Shown in pieces: positions 1 to 7,728 of a stretch of 16,172 nt of DNA. The stretch is from Rhodospirillales bacterium (lineage in GTDB: Bacteria; Pseudomonadota; Alphaproteobacteria; Acetobacterales; Acetobacteraceae), in NCBI GenBank assembly GCA_018971455.1, contig JAGXAV010000008.1:1-16172 (forward strand), given 5' to 3'. Position 1 is the first letter of the stretch, and each line of letters starts with the position of its first letter. The notes under the pieces are model-generated. The model did no database searches, was not told the origin of the DNA, and was given only the letters and a program-made list of their open reading frames with translations. The position numbers and the translations under genes were made by a program.

Positions 1-796
1 GGAGGGCGAGGAAGAGGCTGACGATCGTCGCGCGGTTGGCCTTGTCGGCAAAAGTGCCGGCCGGTTTGGCGGCAGCAGGCGATGCGGCCGCCCGCTCCTC
101 GGCGGCCGGGACGAATGCGACGATTTCATCCTCGCGGGGTTTGAGCAGAATGAAAACCAGCGGCATGAGAATGACCACCAGGGCCGTCGGCACGAGATTG
201 AAGGTGGTGAAGACGGTCTCGCCGAAGGGAAGCAGGTGGCCGGTCAGTTTCTCGACGATGTTCAGCGCGTTGGCATGCGTTGCCTGCGACAGGGCGATCG
301 AGCTCGACGGGCCGCTGGCCCAGATGACCCACCCGGAATAGGCGGCGGCGACCAGCCATCCGAAATCGAGATGGATGCGCTTGGCGACCTCACGCGCCAG
401 GATCGCGCCGACGACCAGGCCGAACCCCCAGTTGAGCCACGAGGCGGCCGCCGCGACGAGGAATGTCAGGATCACGGCCTGGTTCGCGGTGGAGGCCAGT
501 CCGACCAGGGATTTGAGCGCGCGCTGGACGATCGGCGCATGTGCGAGGGCGTGACCGGTCACCAGGATCATGACCATCTGGAAAGCGAAGCCGACGATGC
601 CAAACAGGCCGGCGTACCAGGACGTGACCACGGTGACCGGATCGCCCTTCGGCGCGAAGAGCAGCGCGGCGGCGGCGACGGCGAAGGTCAGGCCGATGGC
701 AATGACGAATGGATCAGGCAGCAGCCGCTCAAACAGATAGACGGAGCCCGCCACGAAGCTGCGCCGGCGCGGCGCGGTCATTTTCAGGGTGGTCAT
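1..796 (-). CDS. atoE: Short-chain fatty acid transporter, AtoE family (partial, C-terminus outside window)
   Basis: Inner-membrane carrier of the AtoE family, which in E. coli is linked to uptake of acetoacetate and other short-chain fatty acids. The frame is open from an ATG at 796 to the window edge, giving 265 residues of a protein usually about 440 long, so the C-terminal part is missing. Family landmarks visible from the N-terminus are LPDPFVIAIGLTF (about residues 26-38), VTGHALAHAPIVQRAL, and the conserved NWGFGLVVGAILAREVAKR block followed by further hydrophobic segments. An AAGGA sequence precedes the ATG. It lies 64 bp downstream of the CoA-transferase gene on the same strand and probably belongs to its operon, so it likely supplies the acid that the transferase activates. 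Family assignment is strong; the substrate is inferred. Confidence 0.9.
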   Translation of the reverse strand, partial: MTTLKMTAPRRRSFVAGSVYLFERLLPDPFVIAIGLTFAVAAAALLFAPKGDPVTVVTSWYAGLFGIVGFAFQMVMILVTGHALAHAPIVQRALKSLVGLASTANQAVILTFLVAAAASWLNWGFGLVVGAILAREVAKRIHLDFGWLVAAAYSGWVIWASGPSSSIALSQATHANALNIVEKLTGHLLPFGETVFTTFNLVPTALVVILMPLVFILLKPREDEIVAFVPAAEERAAASPAAAKPAGTFADKANRATIVSLFLAL

Positions 797-860
797 GCGT
801 TTCGTCCTTTTTGTCGGTTCTTGTTTGGCGGTTGCGTGTGAAGCGAGAGGAGCGGGGCGT

Positions 861-2102
861 CTAGCGGGCGGGCGGAACGCCGGTGCATACGACCCCGGCC
901 AGCCGCAAGGCCTCATACTCGTCCGGGGTCACGCCGATTCCGTCGAGCAGTTCACGGTTGTGCTGTCCGAGTGTCGGGGCGGGTGTGCGGATGGAACCGG
1001 GGGTGTGGTCGAGGCGCGGCACGACGTGGTGCATCGGAATCTGGCCCATATCGGCATCCGGATAATCGGCGATCACCTCGCGCGCGATGACATGAGGATC
1101 GGTCATGATCTGCGACGTGTCATAGATCGGACCGATCGTGACTTCGGCCGCCTCGAAGAATGCGATGGTGTCCGGCTGCGTGCGGGCGGCGATAAACTCC
1201 CCGATGATGGCGTCCAACTCCTCGGCATGGCGCAGACGGTCCGCATTGGTGCGGAAGCGGGGATCGTCGATGAGGTCGGGGCGGCTGATCGCGCGGAACA
1301 GCCGTTCGGTCATCTTCTGGGTCGAGCCGGAGAGGCTGACGTAATGGCCGTCGCGGCACCGATAGGCGTTGCGGGGGGCTGAATTGGTCGAGCGGCTGCC
1401 GGAGCGCGGCTTCACCTGGCCGGTGAGTCGGAAGTTCGCCGATTGCGGGCTCAGGATCGCAAAGAGCGGATCGAGCAGCGGCAGATCGACAACCTGGCCG
1501 CGGCCGCCGTTCATCTCCACCTCACGCAGGGCGATCATGGCGGCGGAGGCGCCGTAGAGTCCGGCCGCGCCATCGGCCAGATACATCGGCGGCAGCACCG
1601 GCTCACGGTCGGCAAATCCGTTGATGGCGGCGAAGCCGGCAATGCCTTCGATGACGGTGCCGAAGCCGGGCCGGTGCGCGTAGGGGCCGCTCTGACCCCA
1701 ACCGGAAATCCGGATGATGACCAGCGAGGGATTGATCGCCAGCAACGCCTCGGGCGACAGGCCCATCTTTTCCAGGACGCCGGGGCGGAAGCTTTCGATG
1801 AAGATGTGTGCCGAGGGCACCAGCTTGCGGATGATCTCGCCGGCCCGGGGATCGCGCAGGGACAGGCACAGACTCTTCTTGTTGCGGGAATAGATCTTCC
1901 AGTGCGTGGCGATGCCCGCCGTCTTCCAGGCCCGCAGCGTGTCGCCTTCCGGCGGCTCGATCTTGATCACCTCGGCGCCGAAATCACCGAGGATCTGGGT
2001 CAGCAGGTTTCCGGCGAACAGGCGCGACAGGTCGAGAATGCGAATGCCGTCGAGCGTTCCGCGGCGGCCGGGCTGGTAGTCGCGGGCGTGGAGGGCGGTC
2101 AT
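861..2102 (-). CDS. Family III CoA-transferase (CaiB/BaiF type)
   Basis: A 413-residue protein, the usual length for family III CoA-transferases, which move CoA from a donor such as succinyl-CoA to a carboxylic acid by a ping-pong mechanism. Visible features are the N-terminal LDGIRILDLSRLFAGNLLTQ segment, LGDFGAEVIKIEPPEGD (38-54), RNKKSLCLSL (73-82), ESFRPGVLEKMGL (103-115), SGWGQSGPY (133-141) and Asp177 in MYLADG, which aligns with the catalytic aspartate of formyl-CoA transferase. The ATG overlaps the stop of the upstream lyase gene as ATGA, and a GGAG lies 7 bases before it, so translation is probably coupled. Next to a CitE-type lyase it resembles itaconate (ict-ccl) or malate/citramalate CoA-transferase and lyase pairs. 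The exact acid is inference; the family is secure. Confidence 0.9.
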   Translation of the reverse strand: MTALHARDYQPGRRGTLDGIRILDLSRLFAGNLLTQILGDFGAEVIKIEPPEGDTLRAWKTAGIATHWKIYSRNKKSLCLSLRDPRAGEIIRKLVPSAHIFIESFRPGVLEKMGLSPEALLAINPSLVIIRISGWGQSGPYAHRPGFGTVIEGIAGFAAINGFADREPVLPPMYLADGAAGLYGASAAMIALREVEMNGGRGQVVDLPLLDPLFAILSPQSANFRLTGQVKPRSGSRSTNSAPRNAYRCRDGHYVSLSGSTQKMTERLFRAISRPDLIDDPRFRTNADRLRHAEELDAIIGEFIAARTQPDTIAFFEAAEVTIGPIYDTSQIMTDPHVIAREVIADYPDADMGQIPMHHVVPRLDHTPGSIRTPAPTLGQHNRELLDGIGVTPDEYEALRLAGVVCTGVPPAR

Positions 2103-2974
2103 GTCACGGCTCCGGTGTGATGGCGGTCGACCAGGGCGATGATGGCGCGGGCGCGCGCGACGAAGGGCTTGTCGATCATGTGGCCGTCAACCAGGTAGGC
2201 GCCAATGCCGCGGGCATCCGCCTGCGCCTCGGCGGACATGATCTTTCTGGCCCAGGCGATCTCATCGGGAGTGGGCATGAAGATCTCGTTTGCCGCGGCG
2301 ATCTGGCTGGGATGGATGCAGCTCTTGCCGGCGAAGCCGTGGCGCCTGGCGGCGAGACATTCGGCGCGGTAGCCCTCGCTGTCCTTGACTGCGGCGAATG
2401 CGCCGTCATAGGCGGCGACCCCGGCTTCGGCAGCGGCGAGCCGCACGCTGAGGCGGACATGCGCGAGGGCGTCGCTGTCGGACCGCGCGATGCCGCAAGG
2501 CTCCAGCAGGTCGGCGTAGCCGATCTGCAGACCCATGATCCGTGGATGGATTGCGGCGAGGCGGGCGGCGTTGCGCAATCCTCGTGGCGTCTCGATGGTC
2601 AGAAGAATTCTGGCGCCGCGCTTCGGCGGATGGGAGGCCTCGCTGTGTTCGATGCGGGCGATGGCCTGGGCGATGGCGTCATCGTCCTCGGCCTTGGGCA
2701 GGTTGATGACGTCCAGCGGAACGCCGCCCAATGCGTCGATATCGGCCGCGAAATCCTCGGCGCCAAACGCATTGACCCGGACGATGAGGGCTTTGTCCGG
2801 TCTCGGCGCGAGGCCGTGCAGGAAGGCGGCAAGCTGGGCGCGGGCCGGCGCTCTCTGGCCGGGGGCCACCGCATCCTCGAGATCGAACGAGAGGGCATCG
2901 GCCGCTGAGACGAGCGCCTTGGCGAACAGGTCCGGGCGCGAGGCAGGGACGAAGAGCTTGCTGCGCATCAGCAT
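2099..2974 (-). CDS. HpcH/HpaI (CitE-like) CoA-ester lyase
   Basis: A 291-residue TIM-barrel lyase of the CitE/malyl-CoA lyase group, which cleaves beta-hydroxyacyl-CoA thioesters such as citramalyl-, malyl- or methylmalyl-CoA into acetyl- or propionyl-CoA plus a 2-oxoacid. Motifs include RSKLFVPASRPDL at the N-terminus, SFDLEDAV (about 29-36), IVRVNAF with the substrate arginine (about 64-70), the metal-binding Glu128 in LLTIETPRG, Asp155 in IGYADLL, and GKSCIHPSQI near 216-225. The ATG at 2974 was chosen because GGAAGGG stands about 9 bases before it; an ATG at 3004 would add ten residues but has no ribosome site, and an ATG at 2968 is also possible. It is the first gene of the minus-strand operon, divergent from the LysR gene. 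Substrate is not determined; citramalyl-CoA is one plausible choice. Confidence 0.88.
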   Translation of the reverse strand: MLMRSKLFVPASRPDLFAKALVSAADALSFDLEDAVAPGQRAPARAQLAAFLHGLAPRPDKALIVRVNAFGAEDFAADIDALGGVPLDVINLPKAEDDDAIAQAIARIEHSEASHPPKRGARILLTIETPRGLRNAARLAAIHPRIMGLQIGYADLLEPCGIARSDSDALAHVRLSVRLAAAEAGVAAYDGAFAAVKDSEGYRAECLAARRHGFAGKSCIHPSQIAAANEIFMPTPDEIAWARKIMSAEAQADARGIGAYLVDGHMIDKPFVARARAIIALVDRHHTGAVT

Positions 2975-3083
2975 GGGCGAAATCCCTTCCCCGTGATGTC
3001 GCATGATGGTGCGCGGGCGACGGCGTGCACGGGCGGCGTTGTTGATCCTGGGCGTCGGGCGTCATCTTGCGAGAGATCCGGTC

Positions 3084-3098
3084 TTGCGTAAAATGCAA
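3084..3098. promoter_or_regulatory. LysR-type binding dyad (TTGC-N7-GCAA)
   Basis: TTGCGTAAAATGCAA is a perfect dyad with 4-bp arms and contains a T-N11-A core, the usual binding pattern of LysR-type regulators. It sits in the 152-bp divergent gap between the lyase operon and the lysR gene, 29 bp before the lysR start, where such a regulator would both repress itself and activate the divergent operon. The surrounding bases are AT-rich compared with the rest of the window. I do not see a clear consensus promoter for either side. Confidence 0.5.
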
Positions 3099-3126
3099 TA
3101 GTGGAAATTTTTCATGAGAAATCGGC

Positions 3127-4047
3127 ATGAAAATACCGATCGATGGCGTGCAGGCATTCGTCCATGTCGCCGAACTGGGGAGCTTCAATCGCGCCGCCGA
3201 GCATCTGTTCATTACCCAGACAGCCCTGACCCGGCGCGTTCAGCGCCTCGAATCCTTTGTCGGGTTGCGCCTTCTGGACCGCACCACGCGGTCCACGGCG
3301 TTGAGCCCGATGGGGCGGGAGTTTCTGCCGCTTGCACGGCGGATCGTCGAGGACCTCGTCCACGGCCTCGATCGGCTGCGGACCTCGTCGCGGCTTGGGG
3401 TTGGCGACGTCACGGTGGCGACCCTGCAATCGGTTGCGTTTCGGCAACTGCCGGTGGCCTTGCGCCGCTACGCCCGCAAGTTTCCCGAAAATCGCATTCA
3501 CCTGCTGGAGCGCTCCGGGGCGCTGGTGACCGAGGCGGTGCGGGAGGGGCAGGCCGATTTCGGCATTCACATCCAGCAGGATATTCAGCGCGACCTGATC
3601 GAGGACATGCTGATGCGTGATCCCTTTGTTCTGGTTTGCAGCCGGTCGCACCCGGCAGCCAGGCTGAAGATGGTGGCGTGGGCCGACCTCAAGGGCATTG
3701 ATCTGATCACGCTCGGGGGGGCGAGCGGCAATCGGCGCATCGTCGAGGGCGAGCTGAGCAGGACGGGCCTGAATACGCGCGGGCGCTTCGTCGTCGAGAG
3801 TACGCCGAGCGCCATTGCGCTGGCGCGGGAGAATGTCGGCGCGGCCATTCTGCCGGCCGCGATGAATGCCACGACGGTGGCGACCGGGCTCATCGAGGTG
3901 CCGCTGGTGGAGCCGGTGCTTTATCGCGCGATCGCGCTGGTGCGGCGAAGGAGTGAGACGCTTTCGCCCGCGGCGGGCTCACTCTACGCGTTGATCCGCC
4001 AGCAGCTGTCCGGAGCGGGGAGAAAGGGTGCGCGCGGCGGAGCGTGA
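3127..4047 (+). CDS. LysR-family transcriptional regulator
   Basis: A 306-residue regulator with the standard LysR layout: an N-terminal winged helix-turn-helix (about 5-64; AFVHVAELGSFNRAAEHLFITQ, TALTRRVQRLE, LGLRLLDRTTR-like wing region and LSPMGREF) and a C-terminal periplasmic-binding-protein-like effector domain (about 92-297). It is transcribed away from the lyase / CoA-transferase / AtoE operon, with a T-N11-A dyad between them, so it most likely controls that operon in response to its substrate or a CoA-thioester intermediate. The start at 3127 gives the normal N-terminus; a GAGAAA sequence lies a few bases before it. An ATG at 3114 is out of frame. The protein ends facing radC, with a hairpin between. 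Effector unknown. Confidence 0.93.
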   Translation: MKIPIDGVQAFVHVAELGSFNRAAEHLFITQTALTRRVQRLESFVGLRLLDRTTRSTALSPMGREFLPLARRIVEDLVHGLDRLRTSSRLGVGDVTVATLQSVAFRQLPVALRRYARKFPENRIHLLERSGALVTEAVREGQADFGIHIQQDIQRDLIEDMLMRDPFVLVCSRSHPAARLKMVAWADLKGIDLITLGGASGNRRIVEGELSRTGLNTRGRFVVESTPSAIALARENVGAAILPAAMNATTVATGLIEVPLVEPVLYRAIALVRRRSETLSPAAGSLYALIRQQLSGAGRKGARGGA

Positions 4048-4087
4048 TCGGGCGCCGCCGCATGGCACGGCCCGCGGCGATCGGGCG

Positions 4088-4114
4088 GCCATCCGCTGGC
4101 GCGTGGCGGATGGC
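4088..4114. terminator. Hairpin between convergent lysR and radC
   Basis: GCCATCCGC and GCGGATGGC form a perfect 9-bp inverted repeat around a 9-nt loop, in the 92-bp gap where lysR and the map-radC operon end face to face. No T-run follows on either strand, so it may act as a bidirectional but weak or Rho-assisted terminator. Confidence 0.5.
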
Positions 4115-4139
4115 AGAGGCGCGGTGCCGGGCGGCTCGG

Positions 4140-4865
4140 CTACAGCAGACCCTCGCGGCGGAAGCTGAGGGTCGCGCCGTTGCCGACGATGATATGGTCG
4201 TGCAGCACGATCGAGAGAGCTTCGGCCGCGCGGCGGACCTCGCGGGTCATTTCCACATCCTCGCGGGACGGGCTGGGGTCGCCGCTCGGGTGGTTGTGCA
4301 CCAGGATGAGGGCTGTGGCCTGGAGTTCCAGCGCCCGCTTGACCACCTCGCGCGGGTAGACCGGGGTGTGGTTGACGGTGCCGCGGGCCTGCGCCTCGTC
4401 GGCGAGAAGGCGGTTGCGGGTGTCGAGGAAGAGGACGCGGAACTGCTCGATGCGTTCGCGCGCCATCATGGCGGTGAGGTACTCGGTGAGCCGGTCCCAG
4501 TTGGAGAGAACGGGCTGACCGGTCACCTCCGCGCGGATGAGCGCGAGGGCGGCGGCCTGCACGGTCTTGAGGGCGGCGGCGCCGGCATCGCCGATGCCTT
4601 CGACGGCGCGGATGTCGTTGAGCGGCGCGGCGATGGCGGCGGCGAAGCTGCCGAAGCGGGCGATCAGCGATTTGGCGATCGGCTTGGTGTCGCGCCGGGG
4701 CAGGGCGAGGCAGAGCACCAGCTCCAGCAATTCGTAATCGGCCAGTGCCGCGGGCCCGGCGGAGAGCAGGCGGTGGCGCAGCCGGGCGCGATGGCCCTCC
4801 GCGCCGATCGGCGTGGAGGCGGCGGGATCGAGCAGGCCAAGCTGGTCGGAAAAGCCGCGCTTCAT
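4140..4865 (-). CDS. radC: RadC family protein (JAB/MPN domain)
   Basis: RadC family protein with a helix-hairpin-helix region (FGSFAAAIAAPLNDIRAVEGIGDAGAAAL, about residues 71-100) followed by a JAB1/MPN metal-binding domain. The JAMM-type motif is intact: His190 and His192 in HNHPSG, then Ser200 and Asp203. Despite the name, a direct DNA-repair role for the family is not established. From the ATG at 4865 it is 241 residues; an in-frame TTG at 4907 would add 14 residues and lies nearer the upstream gene, and neither start has a clear Shine-Dalgarno sequence. It is the last gene of the operon map / thioesterase / radC. The map-radC association is known from other alphaproteobacteria. Nothing suggests an inactive gene. 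Confidence 0.92.
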   Translation of the reverse strand: MKRGFSDQLGLLDPAASTPIGAEGHRARLRHRLLSAGPAALADYELLELVLCLALPRRDTKPIAKSLIARFGSFAAAIAAPLNDIRAVEGIGDAGAAALKTVQAAALALIRAEVTGQPVLSNWDRLTEYLTAMMARERIEQFRVLFLDTRNRLLADEAQARGTVNHTPVYPREVVKRALELQATALILVHNHPSGDPSPSREDVEMTREVRRAAEALSIVLHDHIIVGNGATLSFRREGLL

Positions 4866-4928
4866 GCCGGGGCAGGCTGCCACGGGAGGCAGGGGTTGCG
4901 AAGTCAAAGCCGCATCAAAGACGGTGGT

Positions 4929-5345
4929 TCACACCGGGCGCGGGGGTGGCGCCAGCCAGTGCTCCAATGCCTCGCGCCATGCCTCGGCGATCGGCACGGC
5001 GCGGCGGGTGGTGGTGTCGATCACCGCGAGGACCGATGTGGCGCGCGAGACGAGGCTCCCCTCGACCAGGAGGCGCTGGTGCAGGTGCAGCGATTTGGCT
5101 CCGATGCGCGCCACCTCGGTTTCGATGCGTACGTCGGCGGGCCAGTTCATCTCCCGCAGGAAGTCGAGTTCCAGGCGGGCGATGACCACGCCGAAGGCCC
5201 CATCGGGGGTCAGCAGGCCGCATTTGTCCATCAGCTCGGCGCGCCCGGCCTCGTACATCACCGCATAAACGGCGTTGTTGACGTGGCCGAGCTTGTCGGT
5301 GTCGCAGAAGCGCAGCTTCTGCGTGGTGACATAGGGCCCGGGCAT
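4929..5345 (-). CDS. Acyl-CoA thioesterase, YbgC/4-hydroxybenzoyl-CoA thioesterase family
   Basis: A 138-residue single-hotdog protein of the usual family length. The N-terminal active-site segment is RFCDTDKLGHVNNAVYAVMYEAGR (about 12-35, with Asp17 in the place of the catalytic aspartate and the conserved HVNN turn), and the rest fits the hotdog strands (ARLELDFLREMNWPADVRIETEVARIGAKSLHLHQ). Such enzymes hydrolyse short- or medium-chain acyl-CoA or aromatic-CoA thioesters in the cytoplasm. The ATG at 5345 lies five bases after the map stop without its own Shine-Dalgarno sequence, so translation probably continues from map by reinitiation. A longer reading of the frame to 5804 exists but its N-terminal part is only the shadow of map. 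Substrate unknown. Confidence 0.88.
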   Translation of the reverse strand: MPGPYVTTQKLRFCDTDKLGHVNNAVYAVMYEAGRAELMDKCGLLTPDGAFGVVIARLELDFLREMNWPADVRIETEVARIGAKSLHLHQRLLVEGSLVSRATSVLAVIDTTTRRAVPIAEAWREALEHWLAPPPRPV

Positions 5346-5350
5346 GGCCG

Positions 5351-6157
5351 TCAGGCGGTGGGATAGGGGGGCTTGTCGAGACCGGCCGGGGAGAGGGTGA
5401 AGATCTCCACGCCGTCTTCCGTCACGCCGACCATGTGTTCGAACTGGGCGGAGAGGCTGCGGTCGCGGGTGACGGCGGTCCAGCCATCGTCGAGCACCTT
5501 CACCTCGGGGCGGCCGGCATTGACCATCGGCTCGATGGTGAAGAACATCCCGGGCTTGAGCACCGGACCCTCGCCGGGGCGGCCGAAATGGAGCACGTTT
5601 GGCGCCTCGTGGAAGCGCTTGCCGATGCCGTGGCCGCAGAAATCGCGCACCACGCTGAAACGCTGCGCTTCCACGTAGCTCTGGATGGCGTGGCCGATAT
5701 CGCCGAGGGTCGCGCCCGGGCGCACCGCGGCGATGCCGCGCAGCAGGGATTCGTAGGTGACGTCGAGCAGGTTGCGCGCCCGGGTGGAGGGCGCGCCCGC
5801 GCAATACATGCGGCTGGAATCGCCGTGCCAGCCATCAAGGATGACGGTGACATCGATGTTCAGCACGTCGCCGGCCTCGAGCATGCGGTCTCCGGGAATG
5901 CCGTGGCAGACGACGTGGTTGATCGAGGTGCAGATGGATTTCGGATAGCCGCGATAGTTCAGCGGCGCCGGAACCGCGCCGCGGGCGGTGATGAACTCGT
6001 GGCAGATCTGGTCGAGCCGGGCGGTGGTGACGCCGGGGGCGATGTGCGGTCCGATCATGTCCAGCGTCTCGGCGGCCAGGCGCCCGGCCGCGCGCATCGG
6101 CGCGAAATCGGCCGGCGCGTGGATGGTGATACGTCGTGCGTCGGCCTGGCCGTCCAT
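5351..6157 (-). CDS. map: Type I methionine aminopeptidase
   Basis: Removes the initiator methionine from nascent proteins in the cytoplasm. The 268-residue protein has the bacterial type I pita-bread fold with all five metal ligands in place: Asp102 and Asp113 (VLNIDVTVILDGWHGDSSRMY region), His176 in CGHGIGK, Glu209 in TIEPM, and Glu240 in AQFEHM. The catalytic-pocket histidine is His85 in NHVVCHGIP. The length is normal for type I enzymes without an N-terminal extension. It starts the minus-strand operon map / thioesterase / radC. The 152 bp upstream hold the end of the D,D-carboxypeptidase gene's transcript and a short GC palindrome (6194-6208). An essential gene by family knowledge. Confidence 0.96.
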   Translation of the reverse strand: MDGQADARRITIHAPADFAPMRAAGRLAAETLDMIGPHIAPGVTTARLDQICHEFITARGAVPAPLNYRGYPKSICTSINHVVCHGIPGDRMLEAGDVLNIDVTVILDGWHGDSSRMYCAGAPSTRARNLLDVTYESLLRGIAAVRPGATLGDIGHAIQSYVEAQRFSVVRDFCGHGIGKRFHEAPNVLHFGRPGEGPVLKPGMFFTIEPMVNAGRPEVKVLDDGWTAVTRDRSLSAQFEHMVGVTEDGVEIFTLSPAGLDKPPYPTA

Positions 6158-6309
6158 GTTCCATCACGCTCCGAAAGCTTGGGCCGCCTTCGACGGTCCC
6201 GGGGACCGGTGTCGGACCCCGCGCTACAAAATGAGCAAGCCGGGGCGGCCATGCAAGGGTGGTGTGCCGCGAGGGGGCCTTGCCGTCAGGGGGTGTCCGG
6301 TCGGCGCGC

Positions 6310-7542
6310 TCAGCGGCTGGTCAGCTGTCCCGGTTCCGGGCGGAGCGTGGTGCAGCGCTGGTGCTGCCGGGCCAGGGCGGCGCAGGTGCCGGCGGCCTGG
6401 GCTTGGGTGAGGGCCACCACCTGGGCGCGCCAGACCGCGCCATGGCGGATTTTCACCTCGGACAGCCGGGTTTCCCCCGCGCCGGCCAGGCGGTGGGCGG
6501 CGGCCGCGGCGCGGTGGGCGACGGCCTCGCTGGCAAAGGCGCCGACCTGGACGGCCCATTTGTCGGCGGTGAGCGGGGCGTGCGGCGCCAGCGGGGCGGG
6601 GGCCGCGTGCGCCGCGGCAATCAGGCCGCCGCCGCGGGCCTCGCGCACCGGCGTACCGACGTCGTATTGCCGGAAGGCCTGGTCGAGGAGGGAGGCCATG
6701 TGGAGGTCGCGTTCGCCGGGATGGGCGGCGCCGAGCACCACGCCGATCAGCCGCACGTGGTCGCGCACCGCCGAGGTGACGAGATTGAACCCCGAGGCAT
6801 TGGTGTAGCCGGTCTTGAGGCCGTCGGCGCCGGGGTAGGTTTGCAGCATGTGGTCGTGGCCGACGATCATCTGGCCGTGGAAACGGAATTCCGGCGTGCT
6901 GAAATAATGGTACTGCGCCGGGAAGTCCCGGATCAGGTGGCGGGCCAGTACGGCGAGGTCACGCGCCGTCGTCCATTGGTCGGGATCGGGCAGGCCGGAG
7001 GCGTTGTGGTAGATGGTGTGGCTCATGCCGAGCGCGTGGGCGCGCAGCGTCATCATGCGGGCGAAGCGCAGCTCGTCGCCGCCGCCGAGCATCTCGCCGA
7101 GCGCGCAGGCGGCATCGTTGGCCGAGCGGGTCACCATGCCGAGGATCGCCTGCTCGACCGTGATGTGCATGCCCGGCACCAGGCCGAGCTTGGTGGGCTC
7201 CATCGCGGCGGCATGGGCGGAGACGGGGACTAGTTCGTTGAGGCTGATGCGGCGGTCGCGCAGCGCCTCGAACGCCATATAGAGCGTCATCATCTTCGTC
7301 AGGCTGGCCGGGTGGCGCGGCGCGTCCGGGCTGGCTGACCACAGGATGCGGCCGGTGGCGGCGTCCATCACGATGGAGCTGTAGCGATCCGAGCCGATCT
7401 GGGCGTGGGCGGCGGGGGCCAGGAGCAGGGTCGTGGCGAGGCCGAGCAGCATCGCGAGCAGCATCAGCAGAGGCCGTGCAGCCGGCAGCGCCAATCCGTG
7501 CCGGCGCGGGTGGCCGGCGAAGGCGTGGGGCTGCGTCGTCAT
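6310..7542 (-). CDS. D-alanyl-D-alanine carboxypeptidase (PBP5-like, S11) with C-terminal SPOR domain
   Basis: Periplasmic penicillin-binding protein that trims the terminal D-alanine of peptidoglycan pentapeptides. From the ATG at 7542 (410 residues) a signal peptide runs through a hydrophobic stretch (LLMLLAMLLGLATTLLLAPAAHA), probably cleaved near residue 47. The S11 active-site motifs are complete: SLTK with Ser80 and Lys83, SAN at 140-142, and KTG at 243-245 (DGLKTGYTNASGFN). In place of the usual PBP5 C-terminal domain and amphipathic anchor there is a SPOR domain (about 326-398; WAVQVGAFASEAVAHRAA), which in other proteins binds denuded glycan at the septum. GGGAGA stands about 10 bases before this ATG; an ATG at 7578 has no ribosome site. 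It is divergent from the phasin gene. Confidence 0.93.
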   Translation of the reverse strand: MTTQPHAFAGHPRRHGLALPAARPLLMLLAMLLGLATTLLLAPAAHAQIGSDRYSSIVMDAATGRILWSASPDAPRHPASLTKMMTLYMAFEALRDRRISLNELVPVSAHAAAMEPTKLGLVPGMHITVEQAILGMVTRSANDAACALGEMLGGGDELRFARMMTLRAHALGMSHTIYHNASGLPDPDQWTTARDLAVLARHLIRDFPAQYHYFSTPEFRFHGQMIVGHDHMLQTYPGADGLKTGYTNASGFNLVTSAVRDHVRLIGVVLGAAHPGERDLHMASLLDQAFRQYDVGTPVREARGGGLIAAAHAAPAPLAPHAPLTADKWAVQVGAFASEAVAHRAAAAAHRLAGAGETRLSEVKIRHGAVWRAQVVALTQAQAAGTCAALARQHQRCTTLRPEPGQLTSR

Positions 7543-7703
7543 TGTCGATCGGTCTCCCAGGCTGACGCGGACGACCATAGGATCAGGGGGGTAGCCTGTC
7601 CAGCCAAAATCGATATGAAATCGCGGCTTTATAATGGGTTAAAGGGCGGTTCTCGGGTGGCGAAAGACTTCGGCGGCGCATGTGAGGAGGCGGATTTCCG
7701 CCA

Positions 7704-7721
7704 TTTGTTGCGCCGCACAAA
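7704..7721. promoter_or_regulatory. Upstream operator-like dyad of the phasin promoter
   Basis: TTTGT and ACAAA form outer arms around a GCG-C-CGC core with one unpaired base. The core TGTTGC-GCC-GCACAA resembles the dyad over the start site (TGTTGC-AGC-GCAACA), and the two centres are about 57 bp apart, one on each side of the promoter. It may be a second site for the same regulator, such as PhaR, which in other alphaproteobacteria binds TGC-rich palindromes at phasin promoters. Confidence 0.35.
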
Positions 7722-7728
7722 ATTTTTC

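Noticed and set aside
4044..5366. Long plus-strand open frame (440 codons) over radC and the thioesterase
   Set aside because: Its translation is Gly/Ala/Arg/Asp/His-rich without any recognisable domain, and it lies opposite two genes with clear family motifs. It is a GC-bias shadow.
6194..6208. CGGTCCC-G-GGGACCG palindrome upstream of map
   Set aside because: Too short a loop for a hairpin and no T-run; short GC palindromes are expected by chance in this composition, so it is not called as a terminator or operator.
5435..6808. Long plus-strand open frame (457 codons) over map and the carboxypeptidase end
   Set aside because: It runs antisense to map with all five metal ligands intact; composition is low-complexity and no motif is seen.
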